From Streptomyces sp. NRRL F-5727 (GTDB lineage Bacteria > Actinomycetota > Actinomycetes > Streptomycetales > Streptomycetaceae), in NCBI RefSeq assembly GCF_000719555.1, contig NZ_JOGX01000031.1:7195-71194 (forward strand): 64,000 nt of DNA, in the 5' to 3' direction. The notes under the pieces are model-generated. The model was given only the letters and a program-made list of their open reading frames with translations. It was not told the origin of the DNA and ran no database searches. The translations under genes and the position numbers were made by a program. The first letter of the stretch is position 1. The number at the start of each line of letters is the position of its first letter. Below are positions 33,167 through 41,829 of the stretch, piece by piece.

Positions 33167-34224
33167 GCCTTCTCTCCCGTGCGGCTCCGGACGATGAGCC
33201 AGATCAGATACGGGGCGCCGACCGCCGCCGTGAGGACACCCACCGGCAGTTCCACCGGGGAGAACAGCCGCCGTCCCGCGAGGTCGGCGGCGGTGACGAT
33301 CAGCGCGCCGAGCAGCGCCGAGCAGAACAGCGGGATCTGCGCGGTGCGCGTCACCCGGCGGGCGATCTGCGGGGCGAGCAGCGCGACGAAGTCGACGGGC
33401 CCGGCCACGCCGGTCGCGACGGAGGCGAGGACGACGCCCACCGCGACGAGCCCGAGCCGGACCCGCCCGAGGCGGACGCCGAGCGCGGTCGCGGTGGCGT
33501 CGTCGAGGGCGACGGTCCGCTGGGCGCGGGCGGCCCACAGCACGGCGGGCAGCAGGAGCAACAGCGTCCAGCGGACCGGCGCGGACTCCTCCCAGCCGCG
33601 CCCGTTGAGCGAGCCGGTCATCCAGATCTGCGCCTGCTGGGCGACGAGGTAGTCGCCCTTGGTCATGAAGAGGGTGATGAGGGACCGGAGGGCGATGGCG
33701 AAGCCGATGCCGATGAGGACGAAGCGGGTGGCGTGCAGTCCGCCGCGCCAGGCGAAGACGTAGACGAGCGCGGCGGCGAGGACGCCGCCGGCGATCGACA
33801 GGTACGGCAGCACCGTGTACGAGGCGAGGCCGAAGGTCATGGCGGCGACGGTGAGCGCGCCGGCGCCCTGGCTGATGCCGATGATGTCGGGCGAGGCGAG
33901 CGGGTTGCGGGCGACGGTCTGGATGAGCGCGCCGGCGATGCCGAAGGCGGCGCCGACGGCGAGCGCGGTGACGAGCCGCGGCACGCGCAGCTCCTCGACG
34001 ACGAACGCGGCGGGGGAGTCGCCGCCGGTGAGGATCGTCAGGACCTCGCCGGGGGCGAGGGTCTTCTCGCCGACGCAGAGGTACGCGACGGAGGCCGCGG
34101 CGAGCAGCAGGAGCAGCGCGCCGGCGGCGAGGACGGAGCGCCGGTGGACGAGGAAGGAGGCGGGTCCGGTGCGGACGAGCCCGTATCCGGCGGGCCGCAC
34201 GCCGGCGGTCTTGGTGAGGCTCAC
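33163..34224 (-). CDS. FecCD-type iron-siderophore permease, second subunit
   Basis: The 353-residue permease has about nine to ten membrane segments and FecCD hallmarks: VEELRVPRLVTALAVGAAFG, QTVARNPLASPDIIGISQGA and the late LAPQIARRVT coupling segment. The GTG start overlaps the stop of the first permease gene by 4 bp, so translation is coupled. It should pair with the 34221-35225 product to form the membrane channel. Confidence 0.9.
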   Translation of the reverse strand: MSLTKTAGVRPAGYGLVRTGPASFLVHRRSVLAAGALLLLLAAASVAYLCVGEKTLAPGEVLTILTGGDSPAAFVVEELRVPRLVTALAVGAAFGIAGALIQTVARNPLASPDIIGISQGAGALTVAAMTFGLASYTVLPYLSIAGGVLAAALVYVFAWRGGLHATRFVLIGIGFAIALRSLITLFMTKGDYLVAQQAQIWMTGSLNGRGWEESAPVRWTLLLLLPAVLWAARAQRTVALDDATATALGVRLGRVRLGLVAVGVVLASVATGVAGPVDFVALLAPQIARRVTRTAQIPLFCSALLGALIVTAADLAGRRLFSPVELPVGVLTAAVGAPYLIWLIVRSRTGEKA

Positions 34225-35225
34225 GCCGGCACCGCCTTCCGCCGGACCAGGGTCACCAGGAACGGCACGCCGATGAGGGCGGTCATGACGCCGGCGGGGA
34301 CCTCGCCGGGCGGGAAGACGATCCGGCCGGCGACGTCGGCGACGAGCACCATCACGGGTCCGATGAGCGCGGCCATCGGCAGCACCCACCGGTGGTCGGA
34401 GCCGACGACGGCCCGGGCGATGTGGGGGACGGCGAGGCCGACGAAGGCGATGGGGCCGGCGGCGGCGACGGCCGCGCCGGTGAGGACGGTCGCGCCGAGG
34501 CCGCCGACGATCCGGACGGTGGCGACCTTCTGCCCGAGGCCCCTGGCGACGTCCTCGCCGAGCGCGAGCGCGTCGAGGCCGCGGGCGACGGCCAGCACGA
34601 GGACGGCGCCGAGCAGCAGGAACGGCCAGATCTGTCCGATCGTGGCGGCGTCGCGTCCGTCCAGGGAGCCGGTCTGCCAGAACCGGAACTCGTCGAGGGC
34701 GGCGGCCTTCGTGGTGAGCACGCCGGTCGTCACGGACAGCAGCAGCGCGTTGATCGCCGCGCCGCCGAGGGCCAGCTTCACGGGGGTGGCGCCGCCGCGG
34801 CCGCTGGAGGCGATCGCGTAGACGGCGACCGAGGCGAGCGCGGCGCCGGCGAAGGCGAACCACACGTAGCCGGAGAGGCTGTGCACGCCGAGGAAGGCGA
34901 TGGCGAGGACGACGGCGACCGAGGAGCCCTGGCTGATGCCGAGGATGCCGGGGTCGGCGATGGGGTTGCGGGTGATGCCCTGGAGGGCGGTGCCGGCGAG
35001 CGCGAGGGCGGCGCCGACCATCAGCCCGATGACGGTGCGGGGGACGCGGAGCTCCCGGACGACCTCGGCGTCGTCGCCGCCGGCGCCGTGCAGGAGCGCG
35101 TCGAGGACGGTGCCGGGGGCGATCGGCCGGGCGCCGACGGCGAGGCTGAGGAGGACGGCGAGGAGCAGGGCGACGACGGCCGCCGAGGTCGCGAGGACCC
35201 GTCTGGAACGGAAAGCGGCTGTCAT
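34221..35225 (-). CDS. FecCD-type iron-siderophore permease, first subunit
   Basis: The 334-residue permease has VRELRVPRTVIGLMVGAALA, QGITRNPIADPGILGISQGS and VPHIARAVVG, the FecCD signatures. The ATG at 35225 is chosen over a far-upstream start at 35312. It is the first gene of the importer operon. An imperfect iron box (TAAGGCTTGGCTCAGTCTA) lies 31-49 bp upstream, so repression by a DmdR/IdeR-type regulator is expected. Confidence 0.9.
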   Translation of the reverse strand: MTAAFRSRRVLATSAAVVALLLAVLLSLAVGARPIAPGTVLDALLHGAGGDDAEVVRELRVPRTVIGLMVGAALALAGTALQGITRNPIADPGILGISQGSSVAVVLAIAFLGVHSLSGYVWFAFAGAALASVAVYAIASSGRGGATPVKLALGGAAINALLLSVTTGVLTTKAAALDEFRFWQTGSLDGRDAATIGQIWPFLLLGAVLVLAVARGLDALALGEDVARGLGQKVATVRIVGGLGATVLTGAAVAAAGPIAFVGLAVPHIARAVVGSDHRWVLPMAALIGPVMVLVADVAGRIVFPPGEVPAGVMTALIGVPFLVTLVRRKAVPA

Positions 35226-35255
35226 GTGCACCCATCGGGCGAGAAGGCGGTTCGG

Positions 35256-35274
35256 TAAGGCTTGGCTCAGTCTA
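35256..35274. promoter_or_regulatory. Imperfect iron box upstream of the siderophore importer
   Basis: TAAGGCTTGGCTCAGTCTA matches 12 of 19 positions of the DmdR/IdeR consensus TTAGGTTAGGCTCACCTAA, with the left half the better conserved. Its position just before the first permease gene fits iron repression. Confidence 0.5.
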
Positions 35275-35314
35275 AGCAGCCGCCGAATTCGAACACCCGG
35301 GCACAATGTCACCC

Positions 35315-35941
35315 ATGACGACGAACGCTCCCGCAGGCCCGCTCACGGTCGGCTTCGACCTCGACCTGACCCTCCTCGACACCCGCCCCGGCATCCGCCT
35401 CACCTGGGAGACGTTCGCCGCCCGGTACGGCGTCGAGGTCGACTTCGACCTCGTCGTCAGCCGGCTCGGCCCGCCGCTGGAGCAGGAGATGGCCCACTGG
35501 GTGCCCGCCGACCAGGTCACCGAGATGACCGCCCGCTACCGCACCCTCTACGGCGTCCACGCCTTCGCGCCGACCGTCCCCATGCCGGGCGCCCGCGACG
35601 CCCTCGACGCCGTACGGGAGGCCGGCGGCCGGACCCTCGTCGTCACCGCCAAGAACGGCCCGCACGCCGAGCAGCACTTCGCCCACCTCGGCATCGAGCC
35701 CGACGCGGTCGTCGGCGGCCTGTTCGCCGAGGGCAAGGCGGAGGCCCTGCGCGCCCACGGCGCCTCCGTGTACGTCGGCGACCACACCGGCGACGTCCGC
35801 GGCGCGAAGGCCGCCGGCGCCCTGTCGGTGGCCGTCGCGACCGGCCCGTGCAGCCCCGAGGAGCTCCGCGAGGCGGGCGCCGACGTGGTCCTGGGGGACC
35901 TGACGGACTTCCGCGGCTGGTGGAAGACGTACCTCGGCTAA
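35315..35941 (+). CDS. HAD-family hydrolase
   Basis: The 208-residue haloacid-dehalogenase-like phosphatase has motif I FDLDLTLLDT (nucleophile Asp), motif II VVTAKN and motif IV YVGDHTGDVRGAKAAG. The cap insertion between I and II is alpha-helical, as in phosphoglycolate-phosphatase relatives. The start at 35315 has CACAAT 7 nt upstream and is probably leaderless. It is divergent from the siderophore importer; no functional link is evident. Confidence 0.85.
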   Translation: MTTNAPAGPLTVGFDLDLTLLDTRPGIRLTWETFAARYGVEVDFDLVVSRLGPPLEQEMAHWVPADQVTEMTARYRTLYGVHAFAPTVPMPGARDALDAVREAGGRTLVVTAKNGPHAEQHFAHLGIEPDAVVGGLFAEGKAEALRAHGASVYVGDHTGDVRGAKAAGALSVAVATGPCSPEELREAGADVVLGDLTDFRGWWKTYLG

Positions 35942-36204
35942 GCCGCCGACCGTCCCCGCCGCGCCTGCCGCCGCTGCGCCGCGACCGAGCGGAGCACCCC
36001 GGCGGCGGCGAGCGCGAAACCGACGCCCATCAGCATCGACACCAGGTAGGCGACGGTCGGGAAGGGATCGGTCCCGAGGAAGAGCGGGGCCACGGTGACC
36101 AGCGTCGCGACCGCCCCGACCGCGAAGACCACGACCCCCGCCTTGACGAGTCCGTCGCCCGGCGCGGAATCGTCCACCGGTCCTGTAGGGGTTTCACTGC
36201 GCAT
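35938..36204 (-). CDS. Small two-helix membrane protein
   Basis: The 88-residue protein has a polar N-terminus, two hydrophobic segments (about 20-42 and 50-70) and a basic C-terminus RRQARRGRSAA. TACCCT lies 6 nt before the ATG at 36204, which suggests leaderless transcription. It overlaps the convergent HAD gene by 4 bp. No function is recognised. Confidence 0.68.
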   Translation of the reverse strand: MRSETPTGPVDDSAPGDGLVKAGVVVFAVGAVATLVTVAPLFLGTDPFPTVAYLVSMLMGVGFALAAAGVLRSVAAQRRQARRGRSAA

Positions 36205-36249
36205 TCGGCCAGGGTAGTTCCCTGGGCGGAGGAACACTTCGGCGGCGTC

Positions 36250-36277
36250 TTGTCACAGGCCCCCGGAGCATTAGCCT
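36250..36277 (+). promoter_or_regulatory. Likely vegetative promoter of the cold-shock gene
   Basis: TTGTCA (36250-36255), a 16-bp spacer and TAGCCT (36272-36277) resemble a HrdB-type promoter. It would give a leader of about 65 nt before the GTG at 36347, which is common for cold-shock genes. Confidence 0.6.
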
Positions 36278-36346
36278 TGGTGCCGGCGGGCCTGTCGACC
36301 CGCTGTTTCTTTTACCCCGACGAGTCAACGAGGACGAGGGACAGAC

Positions 36347-36730
36347 GTGCCTACCGGCAAGGTCAAATGGTTCAACAGCGAGAAGGGCTTCGGCTTCCTC
36401 TCCCGCGATGACGGCGGTGACGTCTTCGTGCACTCGTCGGTGCTCCCTGCCGGAGTCGACGCACTGAAGCCGGGCCAGCGGGTGGAGTTCGGGGTCGTCG
36501 CCGGTCAGCGGGGTGACCAGGCGCTCTCGGTGACGGTCCTCGACCCGACCCCGTCGGTGGCGGCGGCGCAGCGCCGCAAGCCCGACGAACTGGCGTCGAT
36601 CGTGCAGGACCTGACGACGCTCCTGGAGAACATCACGCCGATGCTGGAGCGCGGCCGGTACCCCGACAAGGCGGCCGGCAAGAAGATCGCGGGCCTGCTG
36701 CGGGCGGTCGCGGACCAGCTCGACGTGTAG
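36347..36730 (+). CDS. Cold-shock domain protein with C-terminal extension
   Basis: The 127-residue protein has an N-terminal cold-shock domain with RNP1 KGFGFL and RNP2 VFVHSS inside VKWFNSEKGFGFLSRDDGG, then an extra helical region of about 60 residues (ELASIVQDLTTLLENITPML). That makes it longer than ordinary 67-residue CspA proteins. It binds single-stranded nucleic acid. The GTG start is preceded by GAGGACGAGGG. It sits next to mqnD-mqnB, a conserved actinobacterial neighbourhood. Confidence 0.9.
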   Translation: MPTGKVKWFNSEKGFGFLSRDDGGDVFVHSSVLPAGVDALKPGQRVEFGVVAGQRGDQALSVTVLDPTPSVAAAQRRKPDELASIVQDLTTLLENITPMLERGRYPDKAAGKKIAGLLRAVADQLDV

Positions 36731-36734
36731 GGCC

Positions 36735-37580
36735 TCACGGGAAGGACAGCGCGTCCGGGCCGAGGGGCGGCACCAGTCCCTCGGCCGCGGCCCGGGTGAG
36801 CAGCCCCCGGACCGCCGCGTAACCGGCCTCGCCGAGGTCGGCGGTGAACTCGTTCACGTACAGCCCGATGTGCTGGTCGGCGACCCTCGGGTCCATCTCC
36901 TGCGCGTGCTCCATGACGTACGGCCGCGACACCTCCGGGTCGTCCCACGCCATCCGCACCGAGCTCCGGGCGGAGTCGGCGAGCAGCCGCAGCGTCTCCG
37001 CGCCGAGCGAGCGGCGGGCGACGATCGCGCCGAGCGGGATCGGCAGCCCGGTGGTGGACTCCCAGTGCTCGCCCATGTCGGCGAGCCGGTGCAGCCCGTA
37101 CGACGCGTACGTGAAGCGGGCCTCGTGGATGACGAGCCCCGCGTCGACCTTGCCGTCCCGGACGGCCGGCATGATCTCGTGGAACGGCATCACGACGACC
37201 TCGCCGACCCCGCCGGGCACGGTCTCGGCCGCCCACAGCCGGAAGAGGAGATACGCGGTCGAGCGCTCGCTCGGCACCGCGACCGTCCTCCCCCGCAGGT
37301 CGAGGCCCGGCTCGCGGGTCAGCACCAGCGGCCCGCAGCCCCGCCCGAGGGCGCCGCCGCAGGGCAGCAGCGCGTACTCGTCGAGGATCCACGGCAGGAC
37401 CGCGTACGACACCTTCAGGACGTCGTGGGAGTCGGTGCCGCCCTCCGCCCAGCCGTTGGTGACGTCGATGTCGGCGAAGGTGACGTCCAGGCGCGGGGCG
37501 CCGGGGACGCGGCCGTGCGCCCAGGCGTCGAAGACGAAGGTGTCGTTCGGGCAGGGCGAGTAGGCGATCTTCAGCTGCAC
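36735..37580 (-). CDS. mqnD: 1,4-dihydroxy-6-naphthoate synthase of the futalosine menaquinone pathway
   Basis: The 281-residue protein starts with the MqnD signature KIAYSPCPNDTFVFDAWAHG and has a periplasmic-binding-protein-like two-lobe fold. It converts cyclic dehypoxanthine futalosine to 1,4-dihydroxy-6-naphthoate in menaquinone synthesis. The GTG start overlaps the end of mqnB by 10 bp, so the two are coupled and expressed as mqnB-mqnD. MqnA, MqnC and MqnE are not in this window. Confidence 0.93.
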   Translation of the reverse strand: MQLKIAYSPCPNDTFVFDAWAHGRVPGAPRLDVTFADIDVTNGWAEGGTDSHDVLKVSYAVLPWILDEYALLPCGGALGRGCGPLVLTREPGLDLRGRTVAVPSERSTAYLLFRLWAAETVPGGVGEVVVMPFHEIMPAVRDGKVDAGLVIHEARFTYASYGLHRLADMGEHWESTTGLPIPLGAIVARRSLGAETLRLLADSARSSVRMAWDDPEVSRPYVMEHAQEMDPRVADQHIGLYVNEFTADLGEAGYAAVRGLLTRAAAEGLVPPLGPDALSFP

Positions 37581-38305
37581 GGCCGGGCCTCCGACAGGGT
37601 CGATTCGAGTGCGGTCACGGCGTGCCGCAGGGCCTCCAGGGCGTCGCCGATCCGCCAGGCGGCGCGGTCGCGGGGCCCGACGGCGTTCGACACGGCCCGC
37701 AGCTCCAGGACGGGCGTGCCGTGCGCGGCGGCGGCCTCGGCGACCCCGAAGCCCTCCATCGCCTCGGCGGCGGCCCCCGGGTGGCGGGCGGCGAGCTGCT
37801 CGGCGCGGGCGGCGGTGCCGGTCACGGTGGAGACGGTCAGCACCGTCCCGGTGGTGTGCGGGAGCCCGGCGGCCGCGAGCGCGGCGGCGACGGGCCCGGT
37901 GAGACCGGCGGGCACGTGGTGGACGGAGCGGCCGAAGCCCAGCTCCTCGACGGGCACGAACCCGTCGGCGGTGTCGGCGCCCAGGTCGGCGGCGACGATC
38001 GCGTCGGAGACGACGAGCGAGCCGAGCGGGGCGCGGCCCGGGAAACCGCCGGCGATCCCGGCGGAGACGACCAGCCCGTACGGCTCGCCGGCGAGCGCGG
38101 CGCGGGTCAGCGCGGCCCCCGTCGCGGCGGCGACGGCGGCGGGCCCGACCCCGCCCACGAGGACGTCCGCGTCCTCGTACCGGCGCGGCGGAAGGCCACC
38201 CGGCACGGGAGGCTCCCCGCCCGGGCGGGCGGGCGTCGTGAGACCGCCGGCGACGGAGTCCGCCTCCGCCGCCACGGCCGTCACGATCAGGATCCGGCGG
38301 TGCAC
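37571..38305 (-). CDS. mqnB: Futalosine hydrolase
   Basis: The 244-residue nucleoside-phosphorylase-like hydrolase has VGGVGPAAVAAATGAAL, VSAGIAGGFPGRAP and the catalytic-region MEGFGVAEAAAAHG. MqnB removes hypoxanthine from futalosine in the menaquinone pathway, and adjacency to mqnD separates it from MTA/SAH nucleosidases of the same fold. The GTG start at 38305 lies 7 bp from the lipoprotein gene on the same strand. Confidence 0.92.
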   Translation of the reverse strand: MHRRILIVTAVAAEADSVAGGLTTPARPGGEPPVPGGLPPRRYEDADVLVGGVGPAAVAAATGAALTRAALAGEPYGLVVSAGIAGGFPGRAPLGSLVVSDAIVAADLGADTADGFVPVEELGFGRSVHHVPAGLTGPVAAALAAAGLPHTTGTVLTVSTVTGTAARAEQLAARHPGAAAEAMEGFGVAEAAAAHGTPVLELRAVSNAVGPRDRAAWRIGDALEALRHAVTALESTLSEARPCS

Positions 38306-38312
38306 CGGAGGA

Positions 38313-38792
38313 TCAGGATTCCTTCTTCAGCTTGAAGTGCCAGATGCCGGTGAGCGTCTTGCCGGTGTTCTCGACGATCGTCACCTGCGTCTCGTCGGTC
38401 GCCTCGCCGGTCTGGCTGGAGAAGAACGCGCTGGCCGGGATGGTCCGGTACGTCTTCTTGTACGGCTCCGGCTCGGCCTGCTGGCCGCCGAGGAAGATGG
38501 TCCAGCCGTTGTCGGCGATCTCCGGGTCCACACCGAAGCGGACCTTGTCGTCCATGGCGACGGTGATCGACTTCTCGGCCTTCTTGTTCAGGCACTTCTG
38601 GACGTCGGACTCCTTGATGGGGTCGCCGTCGTTGTAGCAGGCGGCCTCGGAGTTGATCGATTCGGTCCCGACCGTGACGGTCGCGATCGGAGTCGGCTTA
38701 TCGCAGGCGGTGAGGACGAGGAGCCCGGCGGAGACGGCCCCGAGGGCGACGGCGGCCCGGCGGCGCGAGCCGGAGAAGAACGCAACGGTCAT
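38313..38792 (-). CDS. Lipoprotein, DUF2771-like
   Basis: The 159-residue protein has a signal sequence ending in a lipobox LLVLTACDK, so it is probably a lipid-anchored extracellular protein. Two Cys (ACYNDG and KCLNKK) may form a disulfide. TAGCCT lies 7 nt before the ATG at 38792, a leaderless-type promoter. It lies directly upstream of mqnB. Function is unknown; the resemblance to DUF2771 is from memory. Confidence 0.72.
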   Translation of the reverse strand: MTVAFFSGSRRRAAVALGAVSAGLLVLTACDKPTPIATVTVGTESINSEAACYNDGDPIKESDVQKCLNKKAEKSITVAMDDKVRFGVDPEIADNGWTIFLGGQQAEPEPYKKTYRTIPASAFFSSQTGEATDETQVTIVENTGKTLTGIWHFKLKKES

Positions 38793-38895
38793 GAGCCGAA
38801 GGCTATCGGGCCGCCGCGCCGCTGCCACGCGGGGGTACGGCGTGCCGCGCACGGGCCGCCCGGAGGACCCGGACCCCGGGGCCGTACGGGCGGGG

Positions 38896-40203
38896 TCAGG
38901 CGACCTTCGCCCGCTGCGGGCGGTCGGAGGTGCCCGGGCCGCGCGAGGACAGCAGGCCCCGTACGGCGAGCAGCGCGCCGATCGCCAGGAAACCGGCGGC
39001 CACCGCCATCCCCGCCGTCCCGTTCAGCGGCATCGCGATCCCCAGCGCGCCGCCCACCACCCACGCCATCTGCAGCGCCGTCTCGGACCGGGCGAACGCC
39101 GAGGTCCGCACCACCTCCGGCACGTCCCGCTGGATCAGCGCGTCCAGCGACAGCTTCGACAGCGCCTGCGTCAGCCCGGCGACCGCGCCCAGCACCGCGA
39201 CCATCACCCCGCCGAAGAAGACCGCGGCGCACACCGCCGTCGCCAGCACCGTCGTGATCATCGCGGCGATGATCACCTCCGGCCGGTGCCCCCGGTCCCG
39301 CAGCAGCGACCCGGCCGCCGTCCCGCACGCGTTCCCCACCCCCGCCGCCACCCCGACGATCCCCAGCGACACCGCCGCCGACTGCCCCGACAGCGGATGC
39401 TCGCGCAGCAGGAACGCCAGGAAGAAGATCAGGAACCCGGAGAGCATCCGCTGCGCCGCGTTCGCCTGCAGCCCGTGCAGCACCGCGGGCCCCACCGTCC
39501 GCAGACTCGGCTTCTTCTCGCCGTGCGTCAGCAGGTGCGCCCGCCGCTCACCCTTCGCCGAGTCCACCTTGTGCGGCATCCGCACCGCCCAGTACGCGCC
39601 CAGCAGGAACAGCGCGCACGCCCCGTACAGCGGCCACCGCGCCCCGATCAGCTGGAGCCCCGCCCCGACCGGCGCGGCGATCCCGGTCGCGAGCAGCCCG
39701 GCGAGCGTCACCCGCGAGTTCGCCTTCACCAGCGAGAAGCCCGGCGGCAGCAGCCGGGGCACCACCGCGCTCCGCACCACCCCGTACGCCTTCGACGCCA
39801 CCAGCACCCCGAGCGCCGCCGGATACAGCGCGAGCCCGCCCGTCACGACCAGCCCCGACATCACCAGCGCCAGCACCGCCCGGGCGCCCATCGCCGCCGC
39901 CATCGCCGCCCGCCGCCCGTGCGGCAGCCGGTCCAGGAGCGGCCCGACGACCGGCGCGAGCAGCGTGAACGGGGCCATCGTGATGGCGAGATAGAGCGCG
40001 ACCCGGCCGCGGGCCTCGTCGGTCGGCACGGAGAAGAACACCGTCGACGCCAGCGCGACGGTGATCATCATGTCGCCGGCGCCGTTCACCGCGTGCAGTT
40101 CGATCAGCTTCCCGAGCCCGGACTCGCCGGCCCCGTGCGCGTGCGTCGCCCGCCGGATCCCCCGCGCCGTCCCCGTGAACGGCAGGTGCAGCGCACGTCC
40201 CAT
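38896..40203 (-). CDS. MFS transporter
   Basis: The 435-residue carrier has about twelve hydrophobic segments and an MFS-type cytosolic loop (GPLLDRLPHGRRAAMAA). A basic loop with HKVDSAKGERRAH lies in the middle. No substrate can be inferred. The ATG at 40203 is chosen, but no clear ribosome site is visible, and an in-frame GTG at 40272 is possible. It is divergent from the DUF3027-like gene across about 500 bp. This neighbourhood looks conserved in actinobacteria. Confidence 0.82.
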   Translation of the reverse strand: MGRALHLPFTGTARGIRRATHAHGAGESGLGKLIELHAVNGAGDMMITVALASTVFFSVPTDEARGRVALYLAITMAPFTLLAPVVGPLLDRLPHGRRAAMAAAMGARAVLALVMSGLVVTGGLALYPAALGVLVASKAYGVVRSAVVPRLLPPGFSLVKANSRVTLAGLLATGIAAPVGAGLQLIGARWPLYGACALFLLGAYWAVRMPHKVDSAKGERRAHLLTHGEKKPSLRTVGPAVLHGLQANAAQRMLSGFLIFFLAFLLREHPLSGQSAAVSLGIVGVAAGVGNACGTAAGSLLRDRGHRPEVIIAAMITTVLATAVCAAVFFGGVMVAVLGAVAGLTQALSKLSLDALIQRDVPEVVRTSAFARSETALQMAWVVGGALGIAMPLNGTAGMAVAAGFLAIGALLAVRGLLSSRGPGTSDRPQRAKVA

Positions 40204-40701
40204 CGCCCGGCCCGCTCGGCGGAGCGGCCCGGGACGATCCTGGGAGCGACCGGAGGACCGTGCGGCTGCCACCACCTCATAGTGCCCCACCCGCCGCCCG
40301 CCCGAACCGAGCCCGCGGCCCCACGGGGTGTCGCCCCCCGCCCCCGGCCCGCCCCCTCGGCCCGTCCCGGGCCCGTCCTCCGCCCGGGGGACACGCCGGG
40401 ACGGGGGCGGGATCGGCGTGCGCTCCCGGGCTCGATCCGGGTCACTTGGGGCGCGCAGGTGGGCCCAGGCCCGCGAACGGGGTAGCGTGCGTAGCGCGCC
40501 ACCGGCGGTTCCTCTCGGCCGCGCGCCCCTTCGGCATCCCGCAGAATGGATGACGATAGGTGTGCCCGAGACGTGTGAGACCGGTCGGGTGCGGACGTCG
40601 ATGCGGCCCTCTGGTCCGCTCCGCCCGCCCCGCTCCCGGAGCCTCGCTTCCGGACCTCGGCCGGCGCACCCGTGAGACGGCGTAGGAGAGAAGCGATACC
40701 A
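40204..40701. other. Divergent intergenic region without a recognised gene
   Basis: About 500 bp separate the MFS gene and the DUF3027-like gene. Several short GC-rich palindromes (for example CCCGGG- and GGGCCC-containing stretches near 40360-40470) and -10-like TAGCGT near 40483 are present. The open frames here have strongly biased Pro/Arg/Ala composition and no ribosome sites, so they are not called. Confidence 0.5.
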
Positions 40702-41637
40702 GTGAGTGCTGCGACGACGCGAGACCGTACCCCGCGTACCCCGCGAGCCAGCCGTACCCCGGCCCCGGACCGCCTCTGCGCCGAGGCCGTGGACCTCGCC
40801 CGGGAGGCCGCCGAGGAGGCCGCCGCCCCCGGCGTCGTCGGCGAGCACTCCGGCGTCGTCGCGGAGGGCGACCGGGTCGTCACGCACTTCTTCGAGTGCA
40901 AGGAGCCCGGCTACCGCGGCTGGCGCTGGGCCGTCACCGTCACCCGCGCCTCCCGCGCCAAGAACGTCACGCTTGACGAAACCGTCCTGCTGCCCGGCTC
41001 CGACGCCCTCCTCGCGCCCGAATGGGTGCCGTGGAGCGAGCGGCTGCGCCCCGGCGACCTCGGCCCCGGCGACCTCCTCCCCACCGAGCAGGACGACCCG
41101 CGCCTGGAGCCCGGCTACACCGGCGAGGACGCCCCGCCGCCGAACTCCGCCGTCTCCTCCGACCTCGCGGACCACCTCGACGCGGAGGACGCCGAGGTCA
41201 CCGCCCGGACGCCCACGCGCGGCGCGATCGCCGCCGTCGCCGACGAGCTCGGCATGGGCCGGGCCCGGGTCCTCTCCCGGTACGGCCTCCGGATCGCCGC
41301 CGACCGCTGGGACGAGTCCTTCGGCCCCCGCACCCCGATGGCCCAGGCTGCGCCCGCCACCTGCCAGTCCTGCGCCTTCCTGATCCCCCTGTCCGGCTCG
41401 CTGAGCCAGTCCTTCGGCCTCTGCGCCAACGAGCTGTCCCCGGCGGACGGCCGGGTGGTCTCCCTCGCGTACGGCTGCGGCGGGCACTCGGAGGCGGCGG
41501 TCATGCCGACGCCGCCGCGGCCCGCGGAGCCGGTCCTCGACTCGACGGCCGTCGACGCCTTCCCCCTCCACCCGCCCGCCGACTCCGGCTCGGTGACCCC
41601 CCCGGACCCCACCTCCGAAGACCTCGGCCACTCCTGA
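40702..41637 (+). CDS. DUF3027-like zinc-binding conserved protein
   Basis: The 311-residue protein has a conserved central part (THFFECKEPGYRGWRW, VLLPGSDALLAPEWVPW, RVLSRYGLRIAADRW) and a late Cys cluster TCQSCAF...CANE...GCGGH that looks zinc-binding. The C-terminus is low-complexity. The pattern matches actinobacterial DUF3027 proteins of unknown function. GTG 40702 has AGGAGAG upstream. It is followed at 193 bp by the sacsin-like ATPase gene on the same strand. Confidence 0.78.
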   Translation: MSAATTRDRTPRTPRASRTPAPDRLCAEAVDLAREAAEEAAAPGVVGEHSGVVAEGDRVVTHFFECKEPGYRGWRWAVTVTRASRAKNVTLDETVLLPGSDALLAPEWVPWSERLRPGDLGPGDLLPTEQDDPRLEPGYTGEDAPPPNSAVSSDLADHLDAEDAEVTARTPTRGAIAAVADELGMGRARVLSRYGLRIAADRWDESFGPRTPMAQAAPATCQSCAFLIPLSGSLSQSFGLCANELSPADGRVVSLAYGCGGHSEAAVMPTPPRPAEPVLDSTAVDAFPLHPPADSGSVTPPDPTSEDLGHS

Positions 41638-41829
41638 CCCGCCGGGGTCCGCCCCTCGCTGCGTGCCGCGCCCCCGTCGGGGGCCGCGCCCACGCCTGCC
41701 CACACGGGAGGCGGGGCGGGGCTGTCCGCGCGGTGCCCGCGCGACCGGCGCGCCCCGCGCCCAGGGGGGACGGACCGGCGCGGTAACTTCGCGGCACCGA
41801 AGGACCCGCACAGCAGACTGGAGTCAGAC

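Noticed and set aside
40260..40553. 97-residue plus-strand frame in the MFS/DUF3027 intergenic region
   Set aside because: Composition is Pro/Arg/Ala repeat-like with no ribosome site, leaderless signal or hydrophobic pattern.
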